Assembly: GCA_021018815.1 (NCBI GenBank)
Contig: JAITYX010000005.1
Coordinates: forward strand, 11,578,001 to 11,642,000
Length of the DNA: 64,000 bases
From: Talinum fruticosum
Lineage: Eukaryota; Streptophyta; Magnoliopsida; Caryophyllales; Talinaceae
Direction of reading: 5' to 3'
Shown here piece by piece: positions 1-11,210 of this stretch (position 1 is its first letter; every line of letters begins with the position of its first letter). The position numbers were made by a program, and so were the translations under genes. A model generated the notes under the pieces. It was not told the origin of the DNA and made no database searches. It saw only the letters and a list, made by a program, of their open reading frames with translations.

Positions 1-537
1 CCAACCAGACCCTCCCGGGGTTTCGTGCCCTAGTTGTGTCTCCGAGGAATCTCCAAGCTCAAAATGCAACGTTCCACCATGCTTCCGAAGGCGGCGCCGA
101 CCACGATGCTGTTTAGAGGTTAAAAGCTTCTAGCCTCGTGTGGGCTGTCTCGTGAAGCTTAAAACGCAACACTTTGATACTCTTGATCATGAAATGCAAC
201 GCTTTAACGTCGTCTTCATGTCTTCACCTCCTTGTCTGATTTGGACAAAAGTAGAATGCGGTATTCTGCACTTGGAATTTCCCGGCACATAGCATGGGAC
301 TCCACAATCTCTAAAGGCTTGGCCCGGCTCTTGGACGATCCAAAAGAAAAGAGGACTTATTGACCGACCCAAAAAAGGCTATTTATTTGGTGTTGGGGTT
401 CTTTGTGGTTTACTGGCTTATGTTGCACCGGTTGATCATAGTCCGAGATCCAAAATCAATAAACAAGACTCGGGATTATCATCATCGGGCCCACAAATAA
501 AAAACAGAAAAAGGACGACACTTTTTTGGTGTTTACA
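1..537 (-). mobile_element. Tat/Ogre-like Ty3/gypsy LTR, U3 part, runs off the left edge
   Basis: Read on the minus strand this begins at 537 with TGTAAACACC and resembles the plus-strand LTR that begins at 61247 (TGTAGACACC). Both share a following GTGTC(G/A)TCC, a 'AATCCCGAGTC' block and further patches such as GTTGC(A/G)TTTCAT. It is therefore the U3 start of a Tat-lineage LTR in minus orientation. It abuts element A gag at 538, so it is probably inserted in A. The other end and its TSD lie outside the window. No coding sequence is seen; the short minus reading frame at 187-372 is LTR sequence. Confidence 0.6.
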
Positions 538-540
538 GCA

Positions 541-1680
541 CTGTGACACAACCAAAGAAGTGTGGGACACACTGGTCAATACTTATGAAGGAACCAGTCA
601 AGTTAAGTAAGCAAAGATAAGTCAATTCCTCCACAAGCATAAGATGTTCAAAATGGAGCCCGATGAAAATATCACTCGGATGTACATTCGCTTCACTGAG
701 ATTGTCAACAATCTTAAGTCCCTTGGAAGGAAGATTTCTCACGAAGAAGTTGTTAGAAAGATTATGAGAAGTCTACTAAAGAGAAAATAGGGTCCCAAAG
801 TGACAGAAATCGAAGAAGCTCAAGATCTATCTAAGTTAAAGTCAAATGAGCTCATTGGCAAGCTACTCACTTATGAGATGCACCTAGAAGAAGAGGAAGT
901 TGAGGTCAGCACTAAAAGGAACATTGCACTTAAGGCCTCGGAAGACGAGAGAACAAAGTCTAACTTCCTCAAATTTTGAAGAAGATCCCATGGCACTCAT
1001 AGCCCAAGGTTTTAAGAAGATGATGAAATACAAGAAATGGCAAAAGAGGCTAAATCAAGAGTTCTACAAGAAAGACAAGAAAGGTAAATACTCATCCTCT
1101 TCTCATTTGTCTTTAACTAAGAACTCGGCTGTTTTGAATGTGGCAACAAGGAGCACATAGTTAAGGACTTGTCCTAAGAGGAAGAGGGATAGAAATAAGA
1201 AAAAGGATATGGTGGCTACCTGAAGTGATGATGATTCGGAAGAAGATGATGATTATGATGACTCAAAGTGTCTAATGGCATTATCGAGACTTAGAAGTTA
1301 GATTTGAGTCGGACATTGATGAATCGGATGTTGAGGAGATAGATCCTCAGGAGGTAATCAACTATTTCCTCAAGTTTTCAAACTTGATCTTGCTAGCTAT
1401 ATTTTTACACTAGAAGCAAAGTCCAATGCTGTGTACTCTGAATTTTCAAAGAGCAACTAGAGTATCTCAATGATGAGAGCACCACTTTGAAAAAGGAATT
1501 AGAAAACTTGAGACAAAATCTGAAAGTGCTTGAGACCAGTACTCAAGATAATGAGATTGAGTTTGAGTGCCTCGGAACGGAGATTGAGCAAGCTGAAACA
1601 AAAGCTTAATGAGTCTCAAGAGATGGTTTTAAAACTCACTCAAGGTGAGAAAAATCTTGATTTATTACTAGGCTCTTAGT
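541..1680 (+). pseudogene. gag of element A, decayed
   Basis: This is a copia gag. The first part matches the UBN2/gag-polypeptide family: the stretch KEVWDTLVNTYEG is followed by HKHKMFKMEPDENITRMYIR and SLGRKISHEE. A zinc knuckle C-F-E-C-G-N-K-E-H-I-V-K-D starts at 1130, and its final Cys is moved out of frame by an extra T. From about 1330 to 1650 comes an acidic, heptad-like coiled coil with EL/ENLRQN motifs, as expected for Sirevirus gag. The N-terminal 100 or so residues are missing. Stops occur near 608, 788 and 977, and the frame changes at least four times. Confidence 0.85.
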
Positions 1681-2222
1681 GTGTCTTATTTAAAGAAGGT
1701 CTTGGATATAATGCTGAAGAGAAAGATAATTCTTATAACAATCTTTTCAAACCTGATTCCAGAACTATTAAGTTCGGGAAGGCTGAGCATGGTCCCATTA
1801 ATTCACAAAGAAAAGGGACTGAGCCCATACCAGTTTTCATGAAAAAACCTTCTCAACTTGTTTACAAAAGGAAAGGCTTTCAAAGAAAAGAGACACGAGT
1901 CGAGTTCTCTAGAAAGAAGACTCAGAATCGAGACCTAACCCAAAATTATTCAAATCTGGGTTCCCAAAAGTGCTATTCCTCGAAAAGGACCACAGTAAAA
2001 ACCATTACTGGGTTTGTAAGAGGAAGTGAGAAGGGTTATTTTGTTTACTGTTTTGCAGGTTACTCGAAACGAAAGGGTCATTGGTACTTAGACAGTGGAT
2101 GCTCACGCCACATGTCCGGAGACTCAAGACTCTTCTTAGAATTAGAAGAAATGAAAGGACAAAAAGTCACATTTGGAGACAGCAACAAAGGTAATATAGT
2201 TGGGATTGGCAGAGTTGGATAA
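1681..2222 (+). pseudogene. gag-pol linker and aspartic protease of element A
   Basis: The region opens with the LLGSQCVLFK-like motif found in every copy, then a basic Lys/Arg-rich linker. The retropepsin-type motif YLDSGCSRHMSG follows, with the catalytic D-S-G codons at 2091-2099, and then the flap-like stretch KVTFGDSNKGNIVGIG. A reading frame is open from 1839 to 2222 and ends at TAA where the other copies read KGD. In the family this protease is released from the Gag-Pol polyprotein and cuts it. The catalytic residues survive here, but the surrounding frame does not. Confidence 0.85.
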
Positions 2223-2229
2223 GGAGATA

Positions 2230-3390
2230 AGTCGGTCAGTCCAGTCTACCTTGTCAAAGGGCTCAAGTACAATCTTCCGAGCATTTCTCGGTTATGTGAC
2301 AAAGGTCAAGAGGTAAGATTTACTCGGACCAACTACTTCATTTATGATGTAGTCACCAAAGAAACAAGGCTCTCGGGTCCGAGGTTAGGTAACACTTACA
2401 CCATTCCTCTTTTAGATTATAGTCAAGATTTATCATGATTAAAAGCATCTTTAAATGATAATTCATGGACATGGCATCGTAGATTAGGCCATATTGGCAT
2501 GCATACCATTATAAAGCTTGCATCTCATGGATTAGTTAGGGGTTTACCTAACTGTGCATTTAAGAAAGATAAAATCTATGAGGCATGCACAAAAGGAAAG
2601 CAAGTAAAATCATCTTTTAAGCCACTTAAGACAAGTATCTACATCCAAAGTACTTGAATTGATTCATATGGATTTGTGTGTGGAAATTTCTGTCAAAAGA
2701 ATAGGAGGTAAATCACATGTGCTAGTTATTATTGATGATTACTTGGGATTTACCTAGGTGTGTTTTCTGAAAAACAAGAATGAAGTATTCAAATAGTTTA
2801 CTAAGATATGCAGGAAAATTCAAGTGAAGTCCGAGAATAAGATCGGGAGAATTGGAGCTGGCCATAGAAGGGAGTTCGATTACTCAAAATTTGTAGATTT
2901 ACGTGACAAGAATGGCATCTCAACTTCTCGCACCAAGAACTCTTCAACAAAATGAAGTAGTGGAGAGAAAGAACAGAACACTTGAAGAAATAAGAATGAC
3001 AATGATGATTGAAAATGATCTACCTTACTAGTTACGGGCTGAGGCGAGTCAACATAACAAACTACACGCTAAACAGATGCCTCATCGGACCCATTCTGAA
3101 GAAGACACCTATGGGATGTACAAGGGAAAGAAGCTTAACATTTCCTACTTTGAACCATTCGGATGTAAGTGCTATGTGCATAACAATGGTAACGAGTATC
3201 CGACTAAGTTTAATGCATGGTAAGATGAAGGTGTATTTACGGGTTACTCATCTCATAGTAAGGCTTATAGAATTTTTAACAAGAGAACTAATAAAGTGGA
3301 AGAAAGTATCCACATTGTCTTTGATAAGATTAATCATGACAGGACAAGTGAATCCACTTTCTTAGATCTTAAGCTCAATTGAGATGAAGA
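2230..3390 (+). pseudogene. GAG-pre-integrase and integrase of element A
   Basis: The pre-integrase zinc domain is at about 2460-2640 (SWTWHRRLGHIGMH, later C-x2-C as YEACTKGK). The integrase core follows, with HMDLC (first Asp) near 2668. The second-Asp motif, TDHGREF in other copies, is damaged here to GAGHRREF near 2855. The Glu motif QNEVVERKNRTLEE lies near 2950. The C-terminal SH3-like part (SYFEPFGCKCYVHNNGN) is present in another frame to about 3390. Loss of one acidic residue of the D,D35E triad makes it inactive. Confidence 0.85.
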
Positions 3391-4560
3391 TGATATAGTA
3401 GAAGCTGAGCTTAGAATGAACCAAAACAAAGGAATTGAGACAACTCAGAATGAGCCAACTCAAAATGAGTTATCTTAGGAACCAGTTCGGACTACTGAGG
3501 GACAAGCTAATGAAGAAGTTCAACAAGAAGAATCAATTGAAGGTCAGGCCATTCAACCAACAAAATTGGTAAATCAAAGGACAAGTAAAGCTTTCAAATA
3601 TGCATCCAGTCACCCACCTGAGAACATCATTTCGACATCAACAGTGGGGTAAGAACTCTTTTTCTTTGCAAAATCTATGTGCATTTTCAGCATTCATTTC
3701 ATTAATTGAACCTAAAAATGTACTAGAAGCCCTACTTGGAACCTGAATGGGTCGAGGCCATATAAGAAGAATTATCTCAATTTGAAGGAAACCAAGTCTA
3801 GACTCGACCAAATGACCTTCTGACCACCTAGTTATAGGAACCAAATGGGTTTTTAAGAACAAACTAGATGAGGGAGGGTTGGTAGTCAGAAATAAGACCA
3901 GATTAGTTGCTCAAGGATATAACCAAGAAGAGGGAATTGATTGTGGGAAAACCTTTGCACGTGTTGCTAGTATTGAGGTAATCATAATTCTTTTAGCATT
4001 TACATCTAGCATGAACATTAAGCTTTATCCAATGGATGTTAAGTGTGCATTTCTCAATGGTTATATTCAAGAAGATGTTTATGTTGAGCAACCTTGGGAT
4101 TTGAAAACTCTTAATTTCCAAAGTCAAACTGCAAAAAGCTTTGTATGGTCTGAAACAAGCTCCCAAAGCTTGGAAAGAAAGACTAAGTAGTTTCTTGGTT
4201 GAAAATGACTTCAAGAGAGGTCTCATTGACAAAACTCTATTTACAAAAACCAAGGGGAATAATTTTCTTATCATTCAAATCTATGTTGATGGCATTATTT
4301 TTGGAGCAACTCATAAAAGTTTATGCCAAGAGTTTTCTGAGTTAATGAGACAGGAGTTCCAAATGAGCATGATGGGAAAACTCAATTTCTTCCTTGAACT
4401 GCAAATCAAGCAAGAGAAGGATGACATCTATGTTCATTAATCAAAATACACCAAGGAATTATCGAAGAAGTACAAGCTACAAGATGTGAAGCATGCAACA
4501 ATGCCAATGAGTAGCAAGCATTAAACTGGACTTAGATAAGAAAGGTAAAATAGTAGATCG
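3391..4560 (+). pseudogene. reverse transcriptase of element A
   Basis: After an acidic linker rich in Gln and Glu (3400-3700) comes the RVT_2 copia polymerase: EPEWVEAI, NKTRLVAQGYNQEEGIDC near 3890, MDVKCAFLNGYIQEDVYVEQP near 4035, LYGLKQAPKAW near 4141 and FLIIQIYVDG near 4270. The catalytic YVDD box is changed to YVDG at 4282-4293, which would abolish polymerase activity. In-frame stops fall in the N-terminal part, and a frameshift lies near 4135. It ends with the HQSKYTEELLKKYKLQDAKHA-type region near 4500. Confidence 0.9.
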
Positions 4561-5224
4561 AAACTCTACAGAGGTATCATTGGATCTCTACTTTATCTTA
4601 CATCTAGTAAGCCAGATATCATGTTCGAGTGTTTGCCTTTGTGCAAGATTTCAAGCTAACCCTATTGAATAACATCTCACTGCGGTGAAGTGAATTTTCG
4701 AGATATCCTGCAGGGACTCGGACAGTTGGTCTCTAGTATTCAAAGGACTCAGATCTGACCCTCACTAGATACTTAAATGCTGACTATGCTAGATACAAAG
4801 TTGATAGAAAGAGCACATCAGGAGCATGCTAATTTCTAGGTCAATCACTCATCTCATGGCATTCAAAGAAGCAAAACTCAATTGCTCTATCAACTACTAA
4901 GGCTGAGTACATAGCAGCTGGAGCTGGCTGTGCTCAAATTCTTTGGATCAAGCAACACTTGAAGGATGTAGGATCTGTCATTCACATCTAACCTAATTAA
5001 GTGTGATAATCAAAGTGCCATCAGCATCACCAAGAATCTAGTTGAGCACTCAAAAACAAAACACATTGAGGTCATGTATCATTTTCTAAGAGACCATTAT
5101 GAGAAAGGTGTTATTGAACTTGAGTTTATTCCTACCAAATTTCAATTAGCTGATATTTTCACAAAATCTCCGAGTGAAGATCGGTTTTGTTTTATTAGGA
5201 ATGAACTTGACATGTTGATTGCAT
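4561..5224 (+). pseudogene. RNase H end of element A pol
   Basis: The copia-type RNase H region reads DYARYKVDRKSTSG, LISWHSKKQNSIALSTTKAEYIAA near 4850-4920 and ILWIKQHLKDVG, then in shifted frames the CDNQSAISI, HSKTKHIEV and LEFIPTKFQLADIFTK motifs to about 5170. It ends near 5224 (DMLIA). In the element this degrades the RNA strand of the RNA:DNA hybrid. Frameshifts near 4985 and later show it is not functional. Confidence 0.85.
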
Positions 5225-5809
5225 GATTATTTGAATTATTGCATGAGTTATTGGGAATTTGATTGATTATTATGTATTATAAGTGAATGACAAATGGATA
5301 AGTTAAACCAAGATGAGCTGAGCTATGAGTTATAAATTTTCTAAGCTGTGTTCTAAGTCACTCGGACACTTCACCGAGTCGGACTCGGTTTATGAGAAAA
5401 ATGGACATTAAATTCTGAGATCATCTCTAGATTAATGGAGAATCTTGGAAATGTTTTCGAAAATCTCTTTTTCTCTCTCTAGCATGCCAACAGTATGTAA
5501 ACTAGCCATTAGAGGGAAGTAGTTTCGAAGATAGCCATTACTCACTGGAATACTCAGCGGTATGCTAACCATTACTTTGAGGGCTAATTCAAAAAGGCTT
5601 TTGTTTGATGAAAGCTCTTGTTCTATAAATAGCACCCCTTCATTTTCATTCTCTCACTTTGCTATTTCTTGCTCTCACTCTTAGACTCTTTGCTCTCATA
5701 CTCAAAAACTCAACTCTCTACTCTCTCTATCTTTCGTTCATCTACTTTCTTCTCTCTCTTACTCTGAACTTCTTTCTCTTACTCGAACTTCTTTCACTCT
5801 CTGTCAACC
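5225..5809 (+). other. pol-aORF spacer of element A
   Basis: This 585-bp stretch separates the end of pol from the third ORF. It carries the shared motif AGTCACTCGGACAC (about 5343), a region that reads AATTCTGAGATCATCTCTAG and a TATA box at 5624. A long CT-rich leader (5640-5808, many CTCTCT runs) follows up to the ATG at 5810. Copies of the same spacer precede the aORF in F, J, D and E. Confidence 0.75.
5624..5631 (+). promoter_or_regulatory. TATA box of a putative internal promoter upstream of aORF (element A)
   Basis: TATAAATA lies in the context TTCTATAAATAGCACCCC, 186 bp before the aORF ATG and about 400 bp after the end of pol. A pyrimidine-rich leader follows. The same box stands at the equivalent place in the other four spacers. 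The LTR promoter of this family has nearly the same core, CTATAAATAGAAGCC. Confidence 0.6.
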
Positions 5810-6361
5810 ATGCCTAAGGGAGGAAGCACCATGGAAGGAGGTTCAGCCACAACGAAGGCTAGAACCAAATCCACTTGCTCCGAGAATCCTTAAAAGGATC
5901 CATCTAAGGGAAAAGCCCTTGCCTACGATGGCCAAAAGCTCATCATGGCCCAACACTACTTTGTAGAAGGGAAATTCTTCTCCACCACCAAATTTTCTTG
6001 GATCGAGCCTTTGCTCAACACAGGTGCTTAGAAGTACTTGTGTTTTTGTGACTATATCTATCCAGTAACTTGTCACTGAGTTCCACTCCAAAATGTATGC
6101 GAGAGATAATGTAATCTCTTCGGTTGCTCAAGGGAAAACCATTCACATCAATCTCTTTCTCCTTCCCAAACTCTTTAATGTGAAGAGTCTTTTCTTGAAC
6201 TCCAACCCCATTCCATTCAATGAAGTCGCTGATGACTTTCTTTGAAAAATACTCCAAGGAGGTTCCAAAGTCTAGAAAGAACTTTTACGTGACTCGGATG
6301 ACCTCGAAGCAAGACTTGTTTACTTTATCTTGATGAGAACTTTGTTTTCCTTCTAGCCCTC
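5810..6361 (+). pseudogene. aORF (third ORF) of element A, N-terminal half
   Basis: It starts at ATG 5810 (MPKGGSTMEGGSATTKARTK). The family domain follows: QHYFVEGKFFSTTKFSWIEP, then LCFCDYIYP, NVKSLFLNSNPIPFNEVADDF and FILMRTLFSF. The pattern of conserved blocks resembles the plant-transposon domain Pfam calls Transposase_32 (PF20167), by my reading and not by search. Stops occur near 5890 and 6030. It is cut at 6361 by the U5 end of element F; the reading continues in frame at 51010. No signal peptide or membrane segment is visible, so I do not call it an envelope gene. Confidence 0.7.
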
Positions 6362-7854
6362 TGAAGGTTTGCTCTTGGAGAGTCTAAGTCACTCTAAAGG
6401 GAGAGTAGGTGAATAGGATGATAAAGAAAATTAAATAATTTTTGTATCAATACAAGCTATAAGCGGGTTCCGAGTCTAGAATGAATTCAGAAAGGCAAGA
6501 ACACAGATATACGGGGAAACCCTCCCGGGGCGGAAAACACATGGATAGTGCTAATCCAAGCACCAAGTCAAATCCACTATTTTGAATCCACAAAATACAA
6601 AGGACTGACTCAACTAGAATTGCTCCCTTAAAAAATTCCTTACAATGTTTTCCTAGACTTAGAAGTTCCCTTATATGATCTAGTATTTCCTAATTGAGGT
6701 AACCTTTACAATCAAGGACAATTGAGCTAAGTTAACCTTTATAGCTCAGTCAAGGGACCTTACTTAGAAAGTAAGAAAAGAATGTAACCGATCACAAGAC
6801 TTTCTTTATAACTCAGAAAATATTAAATGAAGACTTGGAGTTGTAAATAGAAGATTGAGTAAGAATGAGAACAACAATTAGTTCAACAATAAATTCAGTT
6901 CCAGCAATTTGTTCAGTAATATCCTAGTCTTGTGAAGTGACTTCTATTTATAACCAACCAAGCAGAGTGATTGTTGATTCTTGGTTCTGAATAGAAGTCT
7001 TCATTAGTCGTTATAACGGCTCTTCTAAGTCGATTAGAAAAGATCCGTTGGGATGTGAACATTGTGCAATGGCTCTTGGCTCCAAAAGATAGTCCAATCA
7101 CTTGGTGGTGACTGAAAGTTATGCTTGGAAACAACCATTAATCCTAGAGTTGGAGTTTTCTAGTTTTGGAAACAAACAACCCCGGCACGGTGTTTAAGCC
7201 ATGTCCGAAGTAGCTAAAACTTGTCTGCTGGTGTTTAACGGCTAAAAGTAGGTTGCTTTTGTATTTCAAAAATAAGTTAGCCTCGTTTGAATAACCTACA
7301 AAAGCAAACCACATTGGTTCTCAAAGTATAAAATACTTTGGTCTAAGATTAGACATATATAATAATTAATTAGAATAATTATATGCTTAATTATCTTTGT
7401 CCTAAAAGAATGGAATTTTTGAGTCTAATATTCAATATACTCAAATTCCATCTGAGCCAATCCTAAGGATGATCAAGTAGAGAGAGTAAAATATCGGGGT
7501 ATAACAACTTGATCTAGTCAAATAATTCTCAAGGAAATAAACTGACTTAGAATAAAGAATTATCGCTATAATTCTTTTTGCATTGAAATACATATTCGAG
7601 TGCTTAGAATAGAAGTGTTAGAGAAATTATTTGAGCATGCGATAATTCTAAGTGATGTCCGAGTGAGTCAGAAAAACCAGTGTAGGAGATGTGTAATAAG
7701 ATGCTTTCTGAGTAAGTCGAACGGAATGAAAACTTAGATAAGAGTTTTGATGGAGCTCAAAATGACTTGAAATCAAAACTTAAGAGAGATAGGATTTATA
7801 CTTGAGTCTTCATGCAATACTCAAAATGACTTAGAGTTAAAACCTGAGTCTTTA
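6362..7854 (-). repeat. 3' LTR of element F
   Basis: This is a complete 1493-bp LTR in minus orientation. The U5 end is at the left (TGAAGGTTTGCTCTTGG, complement of the AAACCTTCA end). The U3 start is at the right (complement of TGAAGACTC, here with TTCA changed to TTTA at 7854). A reversed TATA box TATTTATA lies at 6945-6952. The polypurine tract follows immediately at the right (7855-7870, with a point change). Confidence 0.85.
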
Positions 7855-8511
7855 ATCACCCCCTTTTAATGAAAGGTATTTCATACTTAAGATAGAAATT
7901 TGTTAGTGTAAAACATGAGTTTTCATTTTCAATGATCGAACAGGAAGTAATGTTCTCTTAAGTATCGAGCAAAGAGTGACAGATGATACTTATAAAATGC
8001 ATTTCGAGATCATATCATAACTTAGAACAGTTATACGGCTAATAAATCAGAGCAAAGAAGGAAACATATTGTATCGAGCATAAAAGATAGAGATGAATAA
8101 CAAGGATATAACTCGAAACAAGTTAGTTCAGAAAAAAAAAACAGGCATTCATTCATTGCTCAAAAGAGGGTGAACTCCCCTAAACACAACATCAAGTGTT
8201 CTATATTTTCTCCCCTAGCATTTAAGAAAAAAGGAGGGAAGAAAAATATCAATATAGTACAAACGATGTTGGACAAAAGTAGACAAAATTAAGAGGAGGG
8301 GCTTGCTTGTTGAGAGGACGATAGACAGGCGAGTGCGCTCGCGCTGATAAGCTCGGGAGGAGGTAGATGATCGCAGCGGCGACAACACTCGGGATGTCCG
8401 AAAGTTGCTCTGTGTTAATTCTTTGAGCCAGAGGCATATCTTCCTTAGGCTCATCCTCCTGAAAGACAACATAAGGCGATGCTTCGAGCCGGCAGCTTTG
8501 GACCGACCTAT
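7855..8511 (-). pseudogene. aORF C-terminus, 3' UTR and PPT of element F
   Basis: Read leftwards, 8511-8250 encodes the aORF tail (VVFQEDEPKEDMPLAQR then LSDIPSVV), homologous to the tails in D and E (VVFQEDEPEDDIVMTRP; FQEVEPPDDLVLGRP). A UTR with CATCAAGTGTTCTATATTTT follows, down to a PPT next to the LTR at 7854. The upstream part of the gene is missing because the plus-strand LTR of element B starts at 8512. It is a remnant with no start. Confidence 0.7.
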
Positions 8512-9988
8512 TGAAGACTCGAGGTTTTGACTCTAAGTCATTCCGAGTATTACAAGAAGACTCGGTATAAATTCTATCTCTCTTAAGTTTTGATTCCAAG
8601 TCATTCCGAGCACCATAGAAACTCTTATCTAAGTTTTCATTCGTTTTTACTCGACTCGAAAGTGCCTTCTCGCATATCTCCTTTATCGATGTTTCGACTC
8701 ACTCGGACATCACTCAAACCTATCACATGCTCAAATAATTTTTTCTAACACTCTTATTTTGAGTACTGACTGTGTATTTCAACGCAAAAAGAATTACAGC
8801 GTTAATTCCTCATTCTAAGTCAGTTTATTTCATTGAGAATTATTTGACTAGATCAAGTTGTTATATTATGATATTTTTACTCTCTCTACTTAATCAACTT
8901 AGGATTGACTCAAAATAGAATTTGAGTATATTGAATATTAGACTTAGAAAATTCCATTCCTTGAGGCCAAAGATAATTAAGCATTTAATTACTTGGATTT
9001 AATTATTATCTATGCCTAATCTTAGACTAAAGTATTGTTATACTTTGAGAACCAATGTGGTTTGCTTTTGTAGGTTATTCAAACGAGGCTAACGTATTTT
9101 GAAATACAAAAGCAATCGGCTTCTAGCTGTTAAACACCAGCAGACAAGTTTTAGCTACTTCGGACACGGATCGGACACCTTGTCGGGGTTTTTTATTTCC
9201 AAAACTGGAAAGCACCAACTCTAGGCCTAACGGTTGTTTCCACCTCGGTTTTTAGTCACCACTAAGTTATTGGACTGTCTTTTGGAGCCAAGAGTTGTTG
9301 CACAACGTTCACATCCCAACGAATCTTTTCGAGTGACTCGGAATAGCCGTTACAACAGATCGGTGAAGACTTCGTCTAGAACCAAGGCTCAATGGTCACT
9401 CTGCATGGTTGGCTATAAATATAAGCCACTTCACAAGACTAGAAGATTGCTGAACAGATTGTTAAAACTGAATTTATTGTTGCTTGTTCTCATTGTTACT
9501 CAATCTTCTATTTACAACTCCAAGTTTATATTTAATATTATCCGAGTTGTAAAGAAAGTCTTGTAATAAGTTACATTATTTTCTTACTTTCTAAGTAAGG
9601 TCCCTTAATTGAGCTGCAAGGGTTAACTCAACTCGGTTGTCCCTAATTATAAAGGTTACCTCAGTCGGAAGTACTAGATCAAACAAGGGAACTTCGAGTC
9701 TAGGAAAACATTATAAGGAATTGTTTAAGGGAGCAATTCTAGTTGAGTTAGTCCTTTGTATTTTGTGGATTCAAAATAGTGGATTTGACTTGGTACTTGG
9801 ATTAGCACTGTCCGTGGTTTTCCGCCCTGAGGAGGGTTTCCACGTATATCCGTGTTATTACTTTTCCGAGTCCAATCTAGACTAAGATTCCGGTGTTCTC
9901 GCTGTATGCTACAAAAATTGTTTAATTTTCTTCATCACCCTATTCACCCCCTTTAGGGTGACTTAGACTCTCCAAGAGCAAAACTTCA
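8512..9988 (+). repeat. 5' LTR of element B
   Basis: This complete 1477-bp plus-strand LTR runs from TGAAGACTC at 8512 to AAAACTTCA at 9988. It has a TATA box TATAAATA at 9414-9421 in the context GGCTATAAATATAAGCC. The conserved U5 tail CACCCTATTCACCCCC lies at about 9937. In U3 the unit GACTCTAAGTCATTCCGAG...GATTCCAAGTCATTCCGAG occurs twice within 100 bp. The 5 bp to the left are CCTAT; the matching right-hand copy is lost because the other end is deleted. Confidence 0.9.
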
Positions 9989-9990
9989 AT

Positions 9991-10001
9991 TGGTATCAAA
10001 G
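9991..10001 (+). other. Primer-binding site of element B
   Basis: TGGTATCAAAG starts two bases after the LTR end. It matches the usual copia primer site complementary to the 3' end of initiator Met-tRNA (TGGTATCAGAG) with one difference. It is the clearest PBS in the window. Confidence 0.85.
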
Positions 10002-10048
10002 TCTAGCCTTTCAAAGAGGATCTCACCATCCAAAGGTATAAAGATCAG

Positions 10049-11210
10049 ATGGCTCGGAACAATGGAGAGTTTGATGAAGGAAGATCATCCACCGGACCAC
10101 CAAAGTTCAAAGAGTCAAACTTTGCCCATTGGAAGAAGATGATAGAATGTTTCTTGATGGACAATGATGAAGAAGTTTGGAACATCATCCAAGTTGGCAA
10201 CTACATTCTAATGAAGATGGAGAATACAACTTTTGTACCTAAAGCCAAATCAGAGTTCACCACTGAGAAGACCGAGAAATTCGGAAAGAATTTTAAAGCT
10301 ATGAACACACCTGATGTGTGTAATTAGCACCGAAGAATACAATAGGGCCTCGTAAAGCGGACGTGAAAGTCCGAGCTCCTCGAGAATCAAAAGAGGATCC
10401 TATGGCACTCACAGCCTATGACTTCAAAAGAATGATGAAATATAAGAAGTTGGAAAAGAGGCCAAAGGATGAGTTCTACAAGAAAGATAAGAAGGACGAG
10501 AAAAGGTAAATATTCTTCTCCTTTAAAGTTATCTTTATCTAAGAACTCTGGTTGCTATGAATGTGGCAGCAAGGAGCACATAGTTAGAGACTGTCCCAAG
10601 AGAAAGAAGGACACAAAGAAAAAGGCTATGATGGTTACTTGGTGATGACTCATCTGAAGAAGATGACTCGGACGACTCAAAGTGTCTTATGGCACTTACG
10701 GACTCGGAAGCTGAATCCGAGTCGGACAACGAGGACTCAAATATTGATGAGGTAGTTGAATACTTTCTCAAATTTTCAAAAGTTGATCTAGCACGATATA
10801 TTTTCACTTTGGAAGAAAAGTCTAATTCGACTCTTTCCAGTTCAAAGAACAACTTGAGTCTCTTATTGATCGGAGCAATGCTTTGAAAAATGAATTGGAA
10901 AAACCGAGACAAAATCTGAAAGAACTTAAGACCAATACTCAAGCAAATGAGACTGATTCCGAGTCACTCGGAATAGAGAATGAGAAACTAAAAAGAAAGC
11001 TCAATGAGTCTCAAGAGCTTGTTTTGAAATTCATTTATGGTTAGAAAAACCTTGATATGCTATTAGGCTCTCAGTGTGTCTTCTTCAAGAAACAAGGAAT
11101 TGGTTTCAATGAAGAAGAGGAATCACAATCCTATTCTAATCTTTTTAAAAAGGACTCCAAAACTGTAAAGTTCAGGAAGGCTGAACATGGTCCCATTCAT
11201 ACAAATGAAT
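10049..11210 (+). pseudogene. gag of element B, with internal deletion
   Basis: The start ATG at 10049 is the best preserved gag start: MARNNGEFDEGRSSTGPPKF, then NFAHWKKMIECFLMDNDEEV. The frame is open to 10327. About 150 residues of the UBN2 core are then deleted: the text jumps from STEEYNR to the Ser-rich segment before EDPMALTAYDFKRMMKY. An intact zinc knuckle C-Y-E-C-G-S-K-E-H-I-V-R-D-C is at 10553-10594. An acidic Asp/Ser/Glu tract and coiled coil run from 10640 to 11030. The LLGSQCVFFKKQG block starts at 11058. Gag would coat the genomic RNA; this copy is frameshifted several times. Confidence 0.85.

Larger units (their letters stand above)
538..6361 (+). mobile_element. Element A: Sirevirus-type copia retrotransposon, left segment
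   Basis: This holds degenerate gag, protease, integrase, reverse transcriptase, RNase H, a spacer and the first half of a third ORF, all on the plus strand. Its 5' LTR, PBS and gag start are missing because the gypsy LTR cuts in at 538. The right end stops at 6361 where minus-strand element F begins. The aORF resumes in frame at 51010, so A is the host of the 44.6-kb nested block. The many stops and frameshifts fit its position as the oldest layer. Confidence 0.85.

Noticed and set aside
5810..6361. aORF as a retroviral-type envelope gene.
   Set aside because: No signal peptide, membrane anchor or cleavage site is visible in any copy; only its position is env-like.
6362..6420. Apparent 55-bp terminal inverted repeat on the LTRs, because the same TGAAGGTTTGCTC...GGGTGAT text opens many LTRs here and its complement closes others.
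   Set aside because: PBS, PPT and TATA positions show these are plus and minus copies of one LTR. The true LTR ends share only TGAAG/CTTCA.
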